Source: Dryococelus australis (lineage: Eukaryota; Arthropoda; Insecta; Phasmatodea; Phasmatidae). Taken from it: a stretch of DNA of 64,000 nucleotides. Below, in pieces: positions 50,091-61,549 of this stretch (positions are counted from its first letter, which is position 1; every line of letters starts with the position of its first letter). The stretch lies in NCBI GenBank assembly GCA_029891345.1, contig CM056997.1, positions 217,948,712 to 218,012,711 of the forward strand, read 5' to 3'. Made by a program: the position numbers and the translations under genes. Under the pieces are notes generated by a model, which saw only the letters and a program-made list of their open reading frames with translations, made no database searches and was not told where the DNA came from.

Positions 50091-51683
50091 ACTAGCGACC
50101 CGCCCCGGCTTCGCACGGGTGCAATTAAGATAAAAAAACTGCTTAACCCGGCGTTAATTAGGTTGCGTAAACTCTCCTAAAGCATTAAAAAAGCACATTA
50201 TAATTTAATAATTAATTAAATAATTTATAATTTAAAGTTTTTTGGTATTTTTATTTCATATTTTTTTACTTTTTTATAATTTTTCATATTAATATACATT
50301 ATATTACAATGCAATTTATCTGAGATAGCAGTATTTAATATGTTATTGGCTAAGACATTCTCTGTAGACAATGTTTGACGTCCTGTTATTGTTTGGTAGC
50401 AAAACTTACTGTTTCTCGGGACTTCCAACTCGTGATAAACCAACATATAGTTGGCCATGGGAAAAACACTCTTTTCGTAGGTCGATTCCAACCAAAGATA
50501 AAGTTTGACCCTGGGACTTATTAATAGTAATCGCGAACGATGTTTTTACGGGAAATTGCAACAGTTTGAAAGATATTGGAAAATCCGTGTGAATCATGGG
50601 AATCCTCGGGATGTTTGCCAGCTGGCCGGCTGCTGGACCGGTGAGGATGGTCGCGACAATCAAATTTTCTTTCAAGTCTTTAATGAGCAATCTTGTGCCA
50701 TTACACATGTTAGGAGCGCTTATATTCTTTAAAAGCATGATAGGAGTACCGACTTTTAATGACAATTCGTGAGGTGGCAAGCCAGAAGGATTAAGCGAAT
50801 TTAGAAAATCTTGAGGAAAGTGGACGACATCGTCAACATTGGTGACTGTGTCAATCGACTTATAGGTTTTGACTTGGCCGGGAACTCTTTGCATAATGAG
50901 ATTGTTGATTTCATTGACAGTGTCGTTCCTAGGCGATACTATTGCCCTGGAACACAACCAGTGAAAGTCTCTTTCTAGTAAATTTTCGAGGCCCGAATAT
51001 ACTGCTTCTATAAGATGCTGCAGACTGTGGACTATCTGACCTAATGTCTCATTTTAAATGATTTCAGCAGAATTAGTGCCCAAATTTAGAGAAGGAAAAA
51101 CTCCTTCTCCAAGTCTGAGTAATTGCTGTGGGAAATCTTTATGCGTGTCTCCACCAAGATAGGCTCTCATATTTGTTCGCAAATTTAGGTGTTGAATATA
51201 ACTCCATAAGGGAGATGATTTAAGACATGCTTTGATGATATCTGCACGCGTCCCTTTTGTAACTACAGGGAGTGTCTGCCGAAAATCCCCAGCAAACACA
51301 AAAGTAACTCCCCCATGATGGCAATAGAGCTTCTAAGGTTGGCGCCGTACGCAGCACACAGCACGTTTTATTTTCCGAATCTGTCCGTCCTGCAAAGCCG
51401 TAGTACATTATTTTGTTCTATCATCAATAGTTTTCGCAGCGCACGCAATGTAAGGAATTTTATAGGTCATTTATTTACACTTTGGGTTACATTATTGGAG
51501 TTTTAGTAGGGATCCTTATTGATTTTTAAAATAAAATATAGCCAATGACACTCAGTGATAACGTAGCATTCTACTGGTGAAAGAATTTAAAAAATCGGAT
51601 GAGTTGTTTCGAGATTACCTCCTACATCCAAACACACAAACACACAAAGTTACAAACACTACCTCTTTATATATTAGTATAGA
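50091..51683 (-). mobile_element. Helitron, 1.6 kb, internally deleted
   Basis: On the minus strand it starts TCTATACTAATATATAAAGA (5' end, inverse at 51,664-51,683) and ends GCCGGGGCGGGTCGCTAGT (3' end at 50,091) with a GC-rich hairpin just before CTAGT. It lies between A and T at the target. Internally it keeps the usual 5' leader (about 51,330-51,683) and the C-terminal part of the helicase, and lacks the Rep (HUH) nuclease and the N-terminal helicase. It could move only with enzyme supplied by a complete relative. Confidence 0.88.
50360..51330 (-). pseudogene. Helitron helicase, C-terminal fragment
   Basis: Pif1-type DNA helicase domain of the Helitron Rep/Hel protein. Visible motifs: FAGDFRQTLPV (51,265-51,299), a TNMRAYLGGD block, VDDVVHFPQ, LKVGTPIMLLKN, SFAITINKSQGQTL (motif V) and GQLYVGLSRVGSP (motif VI, with the arginine finger). 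The frame 51,299-50,406 is one reading phase with a single stop (TAA at 51,054-51,056). The Walker A part and Rep domain are absent, cut at about 51,330 where the leader resumes. Not functional as it stands. Confidence 0.88.
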
Positions 51684-52274
51684 TAATGTGTGTATTGATA
51701 CCCAATGTTTTGTTCACACCACATTAGAAAAGTATTTTTAATATTAAATCACCAAAGATCACAGTACATTTATGGTTGTAACCAAAAATTAAAACACTGA
51801 ATTAGACCACACACTAAACAAATGTCAGATCTGTGTAGTCTCTTACCATCGCTCTGTTCAGGTATCAAAAAATAAGTAACATATTTTGAATACATTGTCA
51901 ATCAGTTTACTCTTATAATCTGCTGAACACATTGTTAGTATGTTCACTTATATAAGCAAGAAATATAAACACTCGTGCTGTCAATACAGTGAACAAAAAA
52001 AATTCCCATCTGATCAATGAAAAATATTTTTTCTACCACTTTTGACAGTCTTAAGAAAGAAAGCGCATTAACGAACTCACATTTTGAACCTTTGCTGGTT
52101 TAAAAAATTCTTATATTCGTCAGGGAGACGGTATTTATGAACCACACTAGTTGTAAAATCTTCAAATGAAAGACAAATTAGGCACGTAGTTTTGGACGCT
52201 GACAGCATTCCATGCGAGTATTTCAGCTGTACATATTTCTCTATAATGAATATTTCGTCTCTATTTATTGGGGT
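51684..52274. other. Non-coding stretch between Helitron and Polinton
   Basis: No gene seen. Confidence 0.45.
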
Positions 52275-52280
52275 CTTCTC
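52275..52280. repeat. Target-site duplication CTTCTC, left copy
   Basis: CTTCTC lies directly before AGTAGTATGGGCG and is repeated exactly at 56,627-56,632. Confidence 0.8.
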
Positions 52281-53280
52281 AGTAGTATGGGCGTGGTGGT
52301 TTCACCTCACTTTTGATTTATCGGATTATCATTTTGATATCAAACTGATCGACCGGATTAAGGATTCATCATATCTTCACATCCGATGGGAAAAAGTTTA
52401 AACTTAATCCGATGAAATAATTCTAATGAAATTTGATTGTTTGAACAAATAAATTAAATTAAAGAATTTTTTTTATATTTGTTTTATATTTTGAATTTTG
52501 TGTGAATTGATAAGTGTATATATTGGTGCAAGAGTGTGACAAGGATGTTTTTCATTTATGCCTTTTTTTGAAGGAGGGGTGGGGGCGGAGGGTTGGTGAG
52601 CATAATGGTAGGTCCTCACTCTTGGAGGTCTGGCGTTGTGCTGAGGAGTGATGTGTTAAAGAAGGGGTGTATATGTGTTGAGTTTGGTGCAAGAGTGTGC
52701 TAAGTGTGTTTATTTTGGTGGGAGCATGATGGTAGGTCCTCACCCTCGGAGCTCTGTCCTTGTACTGAGGTGTGATGTGTTGGGGAAGGGATGTATATAG
52801 GAATTGGGTAATATTTCATGTTATATGTTTCCTTCCCATCTGGCAGGCTACTGAGAGATAAAACACATGTAGCAATATCTGATTATAGACTGAGGTTATG
52901 GCAGAGTTTGGAAAGGTGTATTTCTGCGAAATGAATTTATTAGGAAATACATAGTAAAATACAGTTTATATTATTTAAAATTAAATCTAGACTGTTATTT
53001 GACTAACACATTCTATATGATAGTAATGACAAACAAGAGAGACTCGTCATCAAACAAATGATATTAAGTGTCAGAAATGATTGACTGCCAAGTACACAAC
53101 AACTTTTAAAAAATTCAATTAAAAAGAATTACAGAGCCCAGCTATCCTAGTGTGATAGAAATAAAGCAACAAGTAATAACTGCAAAGAACAATTTCCCTG
53201 TAATATAAATGACATAAATCACAAATGAATTACAGAACCTAATTTCTGGTGGCATAAGGAAATCAAGTAACGAATACAAC
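52281..53280. repeat. Polinton terminal inverted repeat, left
   Basis: Pairs with about 55,650-56,626. Shared landmarks are ATTTTGATATCAAA with TTTATCGGATTA near the tip, GGTGCAAGAGTGTG, CTGGCAGGCTACTGAGAGAT and TTTCTGCGAAATGAAT. Arms contain short CCTC/GGGAGC patches around 52,600-52,760. Confidence 0.8.
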
Positions 53281-53549
53281 AAAGGCAAAACCTGTTTCCC
53301 TAAAGAGCCCAGCTATCATGGTGTTATAAAGAATGCCACAAGTTATATTTAGAACAAATTCAAAACACATACTTCACAATGTTAAATATTTTTAATACGG
53401 GTCCTTCCGGTTGCTGTTGGAATGAGTACAGTTAATTACTTGGGGTTGAATTATAAGCTGTGTGAGGTTTTTAATAGAGTGTGCTTGGGTGGCAATTTTG
53501 TAATGATATCTAAATTGCATGTTTTATTTAATAATCATGCATTTCAATT

Positions 53550-54230
53550 GGAGGATGCCAAATGAAACACTATTGGCAATTAAATAGGAAGAAATCTTTA
53601 AAGAATAAAAAGCAAAACCTTTGCCAATCGACACAATGTTATTTAGCTTTAAAATTTTCTTCACCAATGCACAATATGAGATTTGCTGTCTATCGAGATG
53701 GAAATAAATGGTTCTTGGGAGATTCAGTCTTTTTTTTTTTAATCTGAAAATATAATTAGAATATGTTATCATGTAACTGATGTTAGCAGAGTATCATTTG
53801 AATTATTATTTAAACACTTTCTAAATGGATATACTGACACCGATTTGGAGAAATACAAAGAACTTGTTCTTTGAACAAATGTGAATAATTTTTTAGGAGA
53901 TGACATCCATCCAAAACTACATGTATTTAGCAATTTTACCAGAAGTGGAATATATAAAGATGAAGTTGAAGATCAGTTTTCTCCTATATATTGCAACAAT
54001 CCTAATGACTTGGTCGATAGATTAAAATTTCACATTGCTTCAAGAGAGTCTGGGAATAATAAACATACAATCAACATTGTTTCTATTATTGAAGAGCTGA
54101 AGGGATATGGTTATATTACTAACGATGTTCAGTAAGATTGTTCAAGAACTTTGCACCCATGCAAGGGTATATTTCCAAGAAGAAGAGTTATAACTCATGA
54201 TTTAGATGATCTTTTTCAAGAAAATTAGTG
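53550..54230 (+). pseudogene. Polinton-associated conserved frame remnant
   Basis: Remnants with MRFAVYRDGNKWFLGDS, GYTDTDLEKYKEL and DIHPKL. I recall similar blocks in arthropod Polinton-type proteins encoded next to the integrase, but cannot name a function. Broken fossil. Confidence 0.4.
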
Positions 54231-54299
54231 TGAAATGACATTGCTGTCGAAATACAATAAGGGATAAAAATATATTTTAACTCTAAATAGACATTTATT

Positions 54300-55105
54300 C
54301 GAAATATGTTTGGGTAAACCTGTCAATAACAAGATTGGGAAACAGGTCAGCAATGCAATAAAGATTGTTTTGCAGGAAAGAATCCAAAATTTGCTCCAAA
54401 CTGATAAAGGATACAAATTTTTTTCTTTACCAATCCAGAAACTAATGGTTGATTATGGTATCGATAATCCATTACATATTCAGACCTTAAAGCCAGTGCT
54501 GTACAACGATTCAACAAATCGACCAAAAGCTAATATACAAGCATTTCACATCGATGGGGACTTAAAATAGGGTGGATGTTTTGCATTAAAATACTTAAAT
54601 TTTATTTTTCGATATACCATCGAACTATCAAGATGGTGCCCAAAAAGGTTACAGATAATAGATTGATGAACACCATATATAATAATGTAAAAGTATTTGA
54701 TGAGAGGAAACAAAAGTTTAAAATTGGCCTATATATGGATCTAAAAACAGAAAGGCATTTTGAGAAAAAATATATGGTTAATTGGTATTACGAAATATTT
54801 AAAATTATTTCAGTTAGACACTTATTTCCCAGAATGTAGTACCTCGAAACCTACGATGAACATCCTATAAAAGGCGAATTTTATGAACACAAATTGCAAA
54901 AAATTACTTCTCCAAATGAATATGTAGATGCTAAAATCACTAAAAGGAAAAAATATAGGTATTTGGTTCGATGGAGAGGTTTCTCAAATGCACACGACTT
55001 GTGGGCAAAGAACAAAGATATTAAAAGATTGCAATACCATGTCTGTAAAATTATGATCCAAAATGAGATTTTTTTTACATATCTGATATGTTACTTCATT
55101 TAATA
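54300..55105 (+). pseudogene. Polinton integrase remnant
   Basis: Matches the retrovirus-like integrase of Polintons: LLQTDKGYKFF (part of the catalytic core with one of its acidic residues), an RTIKMVPKKVT block, then a C-terminal chromodomain-like KYRYLVRWRGF. It would have cut and joined element ends to the target, consistent with the 6-bp duplication outside. Broken at several points and incomplete at its 5' side. Confidence 0.75.
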
Positions 55106-55649
55106 AACCTACCAATAAGGTTTGTGCAATCATTCCACATGTGTGATTAGATTATTGTTTCATTGGTTCAGTATATCAGCAGTAATCCATTAAATATATT
55201 TCCTTTTAATTGTATATTTATTGGAAGTTGTTCAAAATTTAAAATATTTTAGAATGTGATTTTCATGTATAGGGAAAAATGTGTACTTTTCCGAGGTGAT
55301 TTATTTCTTAAGTAAGATTTCTGCTAGAAAGAAGTCTTTGCAGGCAAAGCTGCAAAGAGTATCCTAACTGTCTGTATGACGAAGTACTGGGGTTTTTGCT
55401 ACTTTGATTCCAGGGTTGAAGAGAGGGGAGGACAATGACTAAGATAAGACGAATGTTGGGTGGGTGGTGACTGCATGTTCCTAACGACAGTTTCAGCTAG
55501 TTTCTCTTAACCATCCGGGAGGTATGTGTGTTCTACACTGAGGGTAGGGTTCCGCATATTGAATGTATTTTGTCTTTCACACCACATTATTTATAACATA
55601 AAATGCAATAAGAATCACAATATTAATTACATGTGTTAATAAAATAATT

Positions 55650-56626
55650 TTGGACACCAGGAATTATGTTCTTTTATTTGTTTGTGATACATGTCATTTA
55701 TTTTGTAGAGAAATTGTTCATTGTAGGTCTTACTTGTTGCTTGATTTCTTTATCACACCAGGATAGCTGAGCTCTGTAATTCGTCTAAATTGGCTTTTTA
55801 AACAGTTGTGAATATGACAGTCAATCGTTTCTGACACTTAATATCTTCTTTTTATTGACAAGACTCTCTTGTTTGTCATTACTATCATTCAGGACAGTTT
55901 AGGCAAATCATAGTTTAGATTTCATTCTAAATAAAATCAATATTCTTTCGTACATATTTCCTCATAGATTCATTTCGCAGAAATGCTCCTTTCCAAACTC
56001 CGCCATAACCTCAGTCAATAATTAGATATCGCTGCACATGTATTATCCATCAGTCTCCTGCCAGATGGGAAGGAAGTCAATAACATTACATATTACACAA
56101 TACCTATATACACACCATCCCCAACACAATACATCTCAATACAATGACAGAGCTCCAAGGGAGCGGACCTACCATCATGCTCCAACCTCAAAAAGAATAA
56201 ATGAACACCCTTAGCACACTCTTGCACCAAACTCAACACATATACACCCCTTTCGAAACATATCACACCTCAGTACAATGCCAGACCTCTGAGATTGAGG
56301 ACCTATCATAATGCTACCGAACCCCTCCCCAAACCCAACACTCAAAAAATAAAAGAAACATTCTTATCACACTCTTGCACCAAACTATAAACTTATCAAT
56401 TCACACAGAAAAATTAAAAACATGTTTTTTGATTTATTTGTTCAATTAAATGAACTGGATCAATCAATCAAAATTCATTTCAATAATTTATCGCATAAGA
56501 TTAAAAAATTCTCATCAGATGAAGATAGGATTAATCGTTAATCCGATAAATCATTTTGATATCAAATTGATAATTCGATTAATAAAAACTGGCCCGAAAC
56601 CATTACGCCCCTACTACTCTACTACT
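55650..56626. repeat. Polinton terminal inverted repeat, right
   Basis: Inverse of the left repeat. Ends in GCCCCTACTACTCTACTACT just before the CTTCTC duplication. The inner limit is judged by where pairing fades. Confidence 0.8.
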
Positions 56627-56632
56627 CTTCTC
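56627..56632. repeat. Target-site duplication CTTCTC, right copy
   Basis: Exact partner of 52,275-52,280. Confidence 0.8.
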
Positions 56633-57240
56633 AGCAGTCAAACTCATCATAAATTGACTTTTCTTTAATATTTCTCTCGCATGAATAAGTTGAAATAGTT
56701 TGGGATTTGTTTGACGTATTTTGTAGTGAGATACGTAATCTGTCGGGGTTTCCACTGTCGCATAATATGTATAGCACTTGGCTCTTTGTAGATTATTTTT
56801 TGTTTGGTCCTCGTGAATATAAACTCTTTTTATGTCTTCGAGCATTCCCATTTTTTATCGATGTTTTTGTTTCACTGGTAACGTTGATATCGCTATGAGG
56901 GTCTGTAGAACCAATGGGAATTGTTTATAGTATCGTAACCGACTTTTTGTGTACAGGATAGTTTCATATCCTTTACATGCGGTTCCCGCAACCCTATTGT
57001 TAGTCCGACTTCGTATACTACACTTTCCTCTGGTACAATTGTAAACACTTTTTTTCCGATGTATGAATGGTTGTTGTTAAGTATTACCCATGCTAACGAG
57101 GCCTCGTGTGGCTGGAACTCCTGTCAGGCTAGTAGAAGGGAAATGGCCATTGACGCCCAAGGGCGTGGGGCGTCGGAACCGGAGATGGTCGGCAACATTT
57201 TGTTGCATCACCATCCAACATGTTGGATGTCATTGATCGT
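56633..57240. other. Flank of Polinton with two small palindromes
   Basis: An 82-codon minus frame (56,603-56,851) runs into the Polinton end and has no known motif. At 57,192-57,206 lies GCAACATTTTGTTGC and at 57,212-57,229 the perfect palindrome CATCCAACATGTTGGATG, within a GC-richer patch (57,100-57,250). Confidence 0.5.
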
Positions 57241-57249
57241 CAACCCCTG

Positions 57250-58420
57250 GCCCATATGACTATTTACCTTGACCTTGACCATGACCTCGATGACCTTGGA
57301 CTCCAAAAATACTTAAAAAACCAAAAAAATTCGAAAAAAGAATTTTAAAATTGAAAAAATCTAACAAATTAAAAAAAAATTCCGAAAAAATTTATTACTA
57401 AAGATTACTAAGAATAATTTAAAAATTATATAACCATTATTAAAATGATCCTCAGAAATAACCCATTTCCCCTCAAAAAATTGTACAAGTCACTGAAATC
57501 CAATTTTCACATATTTTATTAATTTGAGGGGTTTCCTTAGGACCTACAGAGCAGTGGTGGCCATATTGGATATATAGGCATAACCTATGCCAATTCGATA
57601 CAAGGGATACAGGATGGAACTCAGACATAAGCATAAGCCATCTTGCATTCATATTGTATGCAGATAACCTTTGACCTCGAACTTTGAACTTTGACCTTTG
57701 ACATTGAAAATGAAAAATATAAAATATATATTAAAAATTCACATAAAAATACAAAAATTCCAAAAAATATTAAATATTGATTATAACCAATATTTAAAAA
57801 CCTATTAAAATTTTTGAAAAAATAACATTAAAAAAACTTACATTTCTGAAGGGGCCCCCTCCCCCCACTCCATCAACTACTCACTTCAATTCGCCTCAGG
57901 AGACAACTTACTCCATCACCCACAATCCCCGCAGCTATACTCATTCCGCAATAATGAATTTTTCGTTCTTCATTTGTTTATACATTACTGGAGGCTACCA
58001 TATTGATAGGCAACCACCAATGTGGTAGGTGATGACTCTCTTGGTAAGCGACCACCATCTTGATAGGCAACTACCATATTTGTAGACCTCACCCATCCAC
58101 TATATTGGAAGCCAATTACCATGACCTTGACTCTATTACCCTAAATGATCATGAAAAATAAAACTCGAGAAAAATGGGACAAAAGTCTGCAAGCTTAATA
58201 CATTACAGACTACCGCCACTATATTAGATGCAGACTATCTCGACCTTGACCCCATGACCTTTAATGACCTTGAAAACATAAACCAGTGAAAAAATACATA
58301 AAGTTCAACAAGCATATAGCATTACAGACTACTACCACCATATTAGATGCAGACTACCTTAACCTTGACCCCATGATTTTAAATGACCTTGAAAGAAATA
58401 TTCTAGAAAAATCTATGCAA
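57250..58420. repeat. GACCTTG-rich repeat region
   Basis: Repeated ACCTTGACC / TGACCTTGAA phrases at 57,266-57,302, 57,667-57,706, 58,118-58,130, 58,237-58,275 and 58,358-58,395. The last two are parts of a roughly 120-bp tandem pair (CATTACAGACTAC, ATATTAGATGCAGACTA, CCTTGACCCCATGA). AT-rich spacers between them show nothing else. Non-coding. Confidence 0.7.
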
Positions 58421-58479
58421 TGAGGCTGCTCACGATATGATTTATACTATACAATTCAACTAAAGTATAAATACTTTTA

Positions 58480-59945
58480 TTGAATGCGGAATATGTTTGT
58501 GTGTATGCAAGGAATACTCTTTTTTGTTAGTTCTGTGAAAAAAATATAAAGTGTACAAAAAAAGCTATTGTTTTAATTCATTTAATTCCTTCTAAGGTTT
58601 AAATGTTGCCATGAGTAATCGACTATAAAAGCTAAAATAATTATAATAAAGGCTCCAATATAAAAATGCCTAGATGGTGGAATGCATACACAGACAATCA
58701 TTCTACAGATATGTATACAATTTTTGGAGAGAGTAGCAGAATCGTTTTTCTTAAATGTATGAATAAAGAGCGTCTGCAAAGTTTTGGATTGGCAAATATT
58801 GCTAAAGATTGAAAATGATTGGTACGAATTGAGGGAACGATTAATAAAGATTTATGGAAAGATTGGTAAAGATTGATGGAAATATTGGTAAGGATTTGTA
58901 AGGATTTATGAAAAGATTGGTAAAAATTGAGGGAAAATAGGTAAAAAATAGGTAAGGATTTGTAAAGATTGATGGAAATATGGTTTAAAATTCGTAATGA
59001 TAGATTGAAAGATTCTTAAAGAATGGTAAAGATCGCTAAAGAATGGAAAATATTTGAAATTTGGTAAATATTGGTAAATATTGATGAAAAGATTGGTAAG
59101 GATTGTTAAGGATTGATGGAAAGATTTGTAAATATTGTTAAGGATTAATGGAAAGGTTGGTAGAGATTGTTATGTATGAATTGGTGATATGGTGAGTTCT
59201 CTGTTTCTGTAAATGACCCCTTTGACCAAATATGATGTGCAAAATAAAATAAATTATTACAAATATAAGTCTGAAAAATAAATGATTGCATCAAACAACT
59301 GCAATGTAAAGTGAATATTTGTAAAATTTATAAGTGAATATTGTGTAGGAGATGAGTATAACATAATTATTTATTATAGAAAATGTTCTCTACTAAATGG
59401 ATTATTGTGTGTGTGAATAGGTAAGGTTGGCAGAATGTTCGAGCCTATGTCCTTCTCAATACATGCATTTGTTTTCGCATGGTGTCAGACTAAGATATAT
59501 GAATTGTTTATTGCTTGTATGTGAACTTTATACGAATATAGTTTTTTTTTAAAGAGTTCTGCATAAATATTATTTAAAAAAGTAATGCATTATAACTCGT
59601 ATAAAATGTTTTATTATCCTGGGATGGTTTCTAATATCATATTTTCTTCCCTTACATGTTACTATGCTCACGAAAAGTGTAAATGGTTGTTGCGTTAATG
59701 TCAACCAGTGCGCTAGAAAATGATGTACGTTATATGTATTTATTTCATTCTGTGTGTGTATGGGTTTGTATTTATGTATGTGTGTATGGGTTTGTGTGTG
59801 TTTTGGAGTAGATTTTGGTATGTTTGGGTTAACTTTGGGTTGATTTAGGCTATTTTGGGTCGATTGGGGTTAATTTTGGCTCAATTTGATTCAACAGGAG
59901 CAAGTCTTGGGTGGAGTGGATTTGCCAATAGGAATATTTTAGACC
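58480..59945. repeat. Shared segment, copy 2 (pairs with 24,640-26,365)
   Basis: Same landmarks and orientation as copy 1. Lacks the Helitron present in copy 1. The minisatellite part lies at 58,770-59,165. It sits upstream of zinc-finger-like and polymerase remnants, suggesting that it is a piece of a Polinton-type element. Confidence 0.85.
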
Positions 59946-60689
59946 ATTTGTACGTTTGTTTGTTTGATCGTCAATATACCTATTTAAGAGTAATTGCTTG
60001 TAAGTATAGTAACATTTTTTCTGGGTGTGGTTATACATTTTGCTATCTGGAATAACTTTATGTTTTAGGAAGTTACATTGGTTGCTAGGAGGGATGAAAT
60101 TTAAAATTGAAAGGAATCTTTTGAAATGTAATGTATCCCCTCTGGTTAATACTTTAACAAATATGTATGCATGCTGCATATAAAGCAGATATATATGTTG
60201 CAATCCAAGCAAATGTTAAATTATACTCACTTGCAATAGTTTGGGAAAGCTTTGACATCTGGGAATCTATTATATTTTGACACTCTCACAGAAATATCGT
60301 GTGGTATGAGGGAGAATTCTATTTCACTTTTTTAACCTTGGCTTTGTTTCGATGAGTGTTAGGTAGAGTTATAAATAAATTTAAGTTTATATGTAGAATT
60401 GACAAATACTACATGATTTTGATAGGTGTTTAATGGTTTGTTCGCTGATTCTATAAAAATGATAGGAAGTGTTGCACTGAATTTTTCTTAGTTAGGAATC
60501 ATACTTAACTAATTCACATAGTTGGGGATGATGTAATGGGTGATTGCGATATTCGTTTCCCATACAATACTGACATCATGAAATGTCTAAATAGTTATTG
60601 TGAATAGGTGTTTATTTCATTCTGTTTGTGTATGTTTACACATAACGTGGACATTTATTTACGAGACATTATGAATTAGGAAGGCATGT

Positions 60690-61360
60690 AGCTGTATGCA
60701 AAGGCAATACATCAACAGGAATACAACATGTATGTAGCTTCCATGGAGAAACATTTACTGCATATTGTTATGTTCATCGTCATGAAAATAGAGCCTGTTC
60801 CAAGAATCATACTTTGAAAGTATACCAAAGTGGAATATGTCTATGTTTATTTAAGAACGGGAATACATTAAAGAAGCATGACAATAAACATAAAATTTCT
60901 TTACACTCACTTGAACTGATTACATCATTAGCAACTACTTTGGAAGAGGGTAAACATGCTCGTTTCCAGTGTAAAACGTTTGAGGATGAATTTACTTAAC
61001 ATGGCAAATTGAGAAGACATCGAAACAAAAATAATTGTTTAAGAATCATTCTTAGAAAGAAATATCCATGTAGTAAATGGTTTCTGTGTTAAGTGATCAT
61101 ACCCAACTTGAAAAACATTTGTTAACTTGCGATGGAAGTGTTAGGGTGGATAACACAGTAGTTTCTGGAAATCAATACCGATTTTCTTTGAAGTTCTTTA
61201 AATTCTGTGCTAATATGTGTCGTTACATGACGAGCAATTGTCTAAACATTCTTGAATGTATAGAACATTCGTGTACGACTAGTGCACGGATGTTTACAAA
61301 GAAATCTATATCAGACAAACATATTGTTAAATGTAAACATATTTTAATGCAGTAATGTAC
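60690..61360 (+). pseudogene. Degenerate zinc-finger protein remnant
   Basis: Repeated finger-like blocks at about 28-residue spacing, for example CLFKNGNTLKKHDNKH, FQCKTFEDEFT and CTTSARMFTKKSISDKHIVKC, resembling C2H2/C2HC fingers with several metal ligands lost. At least five or six units can be seen across two frames. It resembles the remnant at 24,030-24,609. It lies between shared segment copy 2 and the polymerase remnant, so is probably cargo of the same virus-like fossil. Confidence 0.5.
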
Positions 61361-61549
61361 GTTTTTTCATGAAATCTGTATATATTTTTAGGTATAATGT
61401 AAATCTCATGAAATGTTTTGAAATTACAAACAAATAATAACTGAAGAAAATCTAATTATCCTGAATGGGAATCGATTCAGTAACAATCTGCTCACCAGTT
61501 TTTAGAGCCCGAGTTTGATGACTATAACATCCGTAGTTGGGTTATTATT

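Larger units (their letters stand above)
52281..56626. mobile_element. Short Polinton (Maverick), 4.3 kb, internally deleted (fossil)
   Basis: Starts AGTAGTATGGGCGTGG and ends with the inverse of AGTAGTAGGGGCGTAATGG, with a 6-bp CTTCTC duplication outside. Both are Polinton hallmarks. Terminal inverted repeats of about 1 kb enclose about 2.4 kb carrying integrase remnants and an adjacent conserved Polinton frame. Complete Polintons are about 15-20 kb, so most genes (polymerase, capsid, ATPase, protease) are gone. The coding remains are broken at several points and the arms have clearly diverged: an old, dead copy. Confidence 0.85.
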
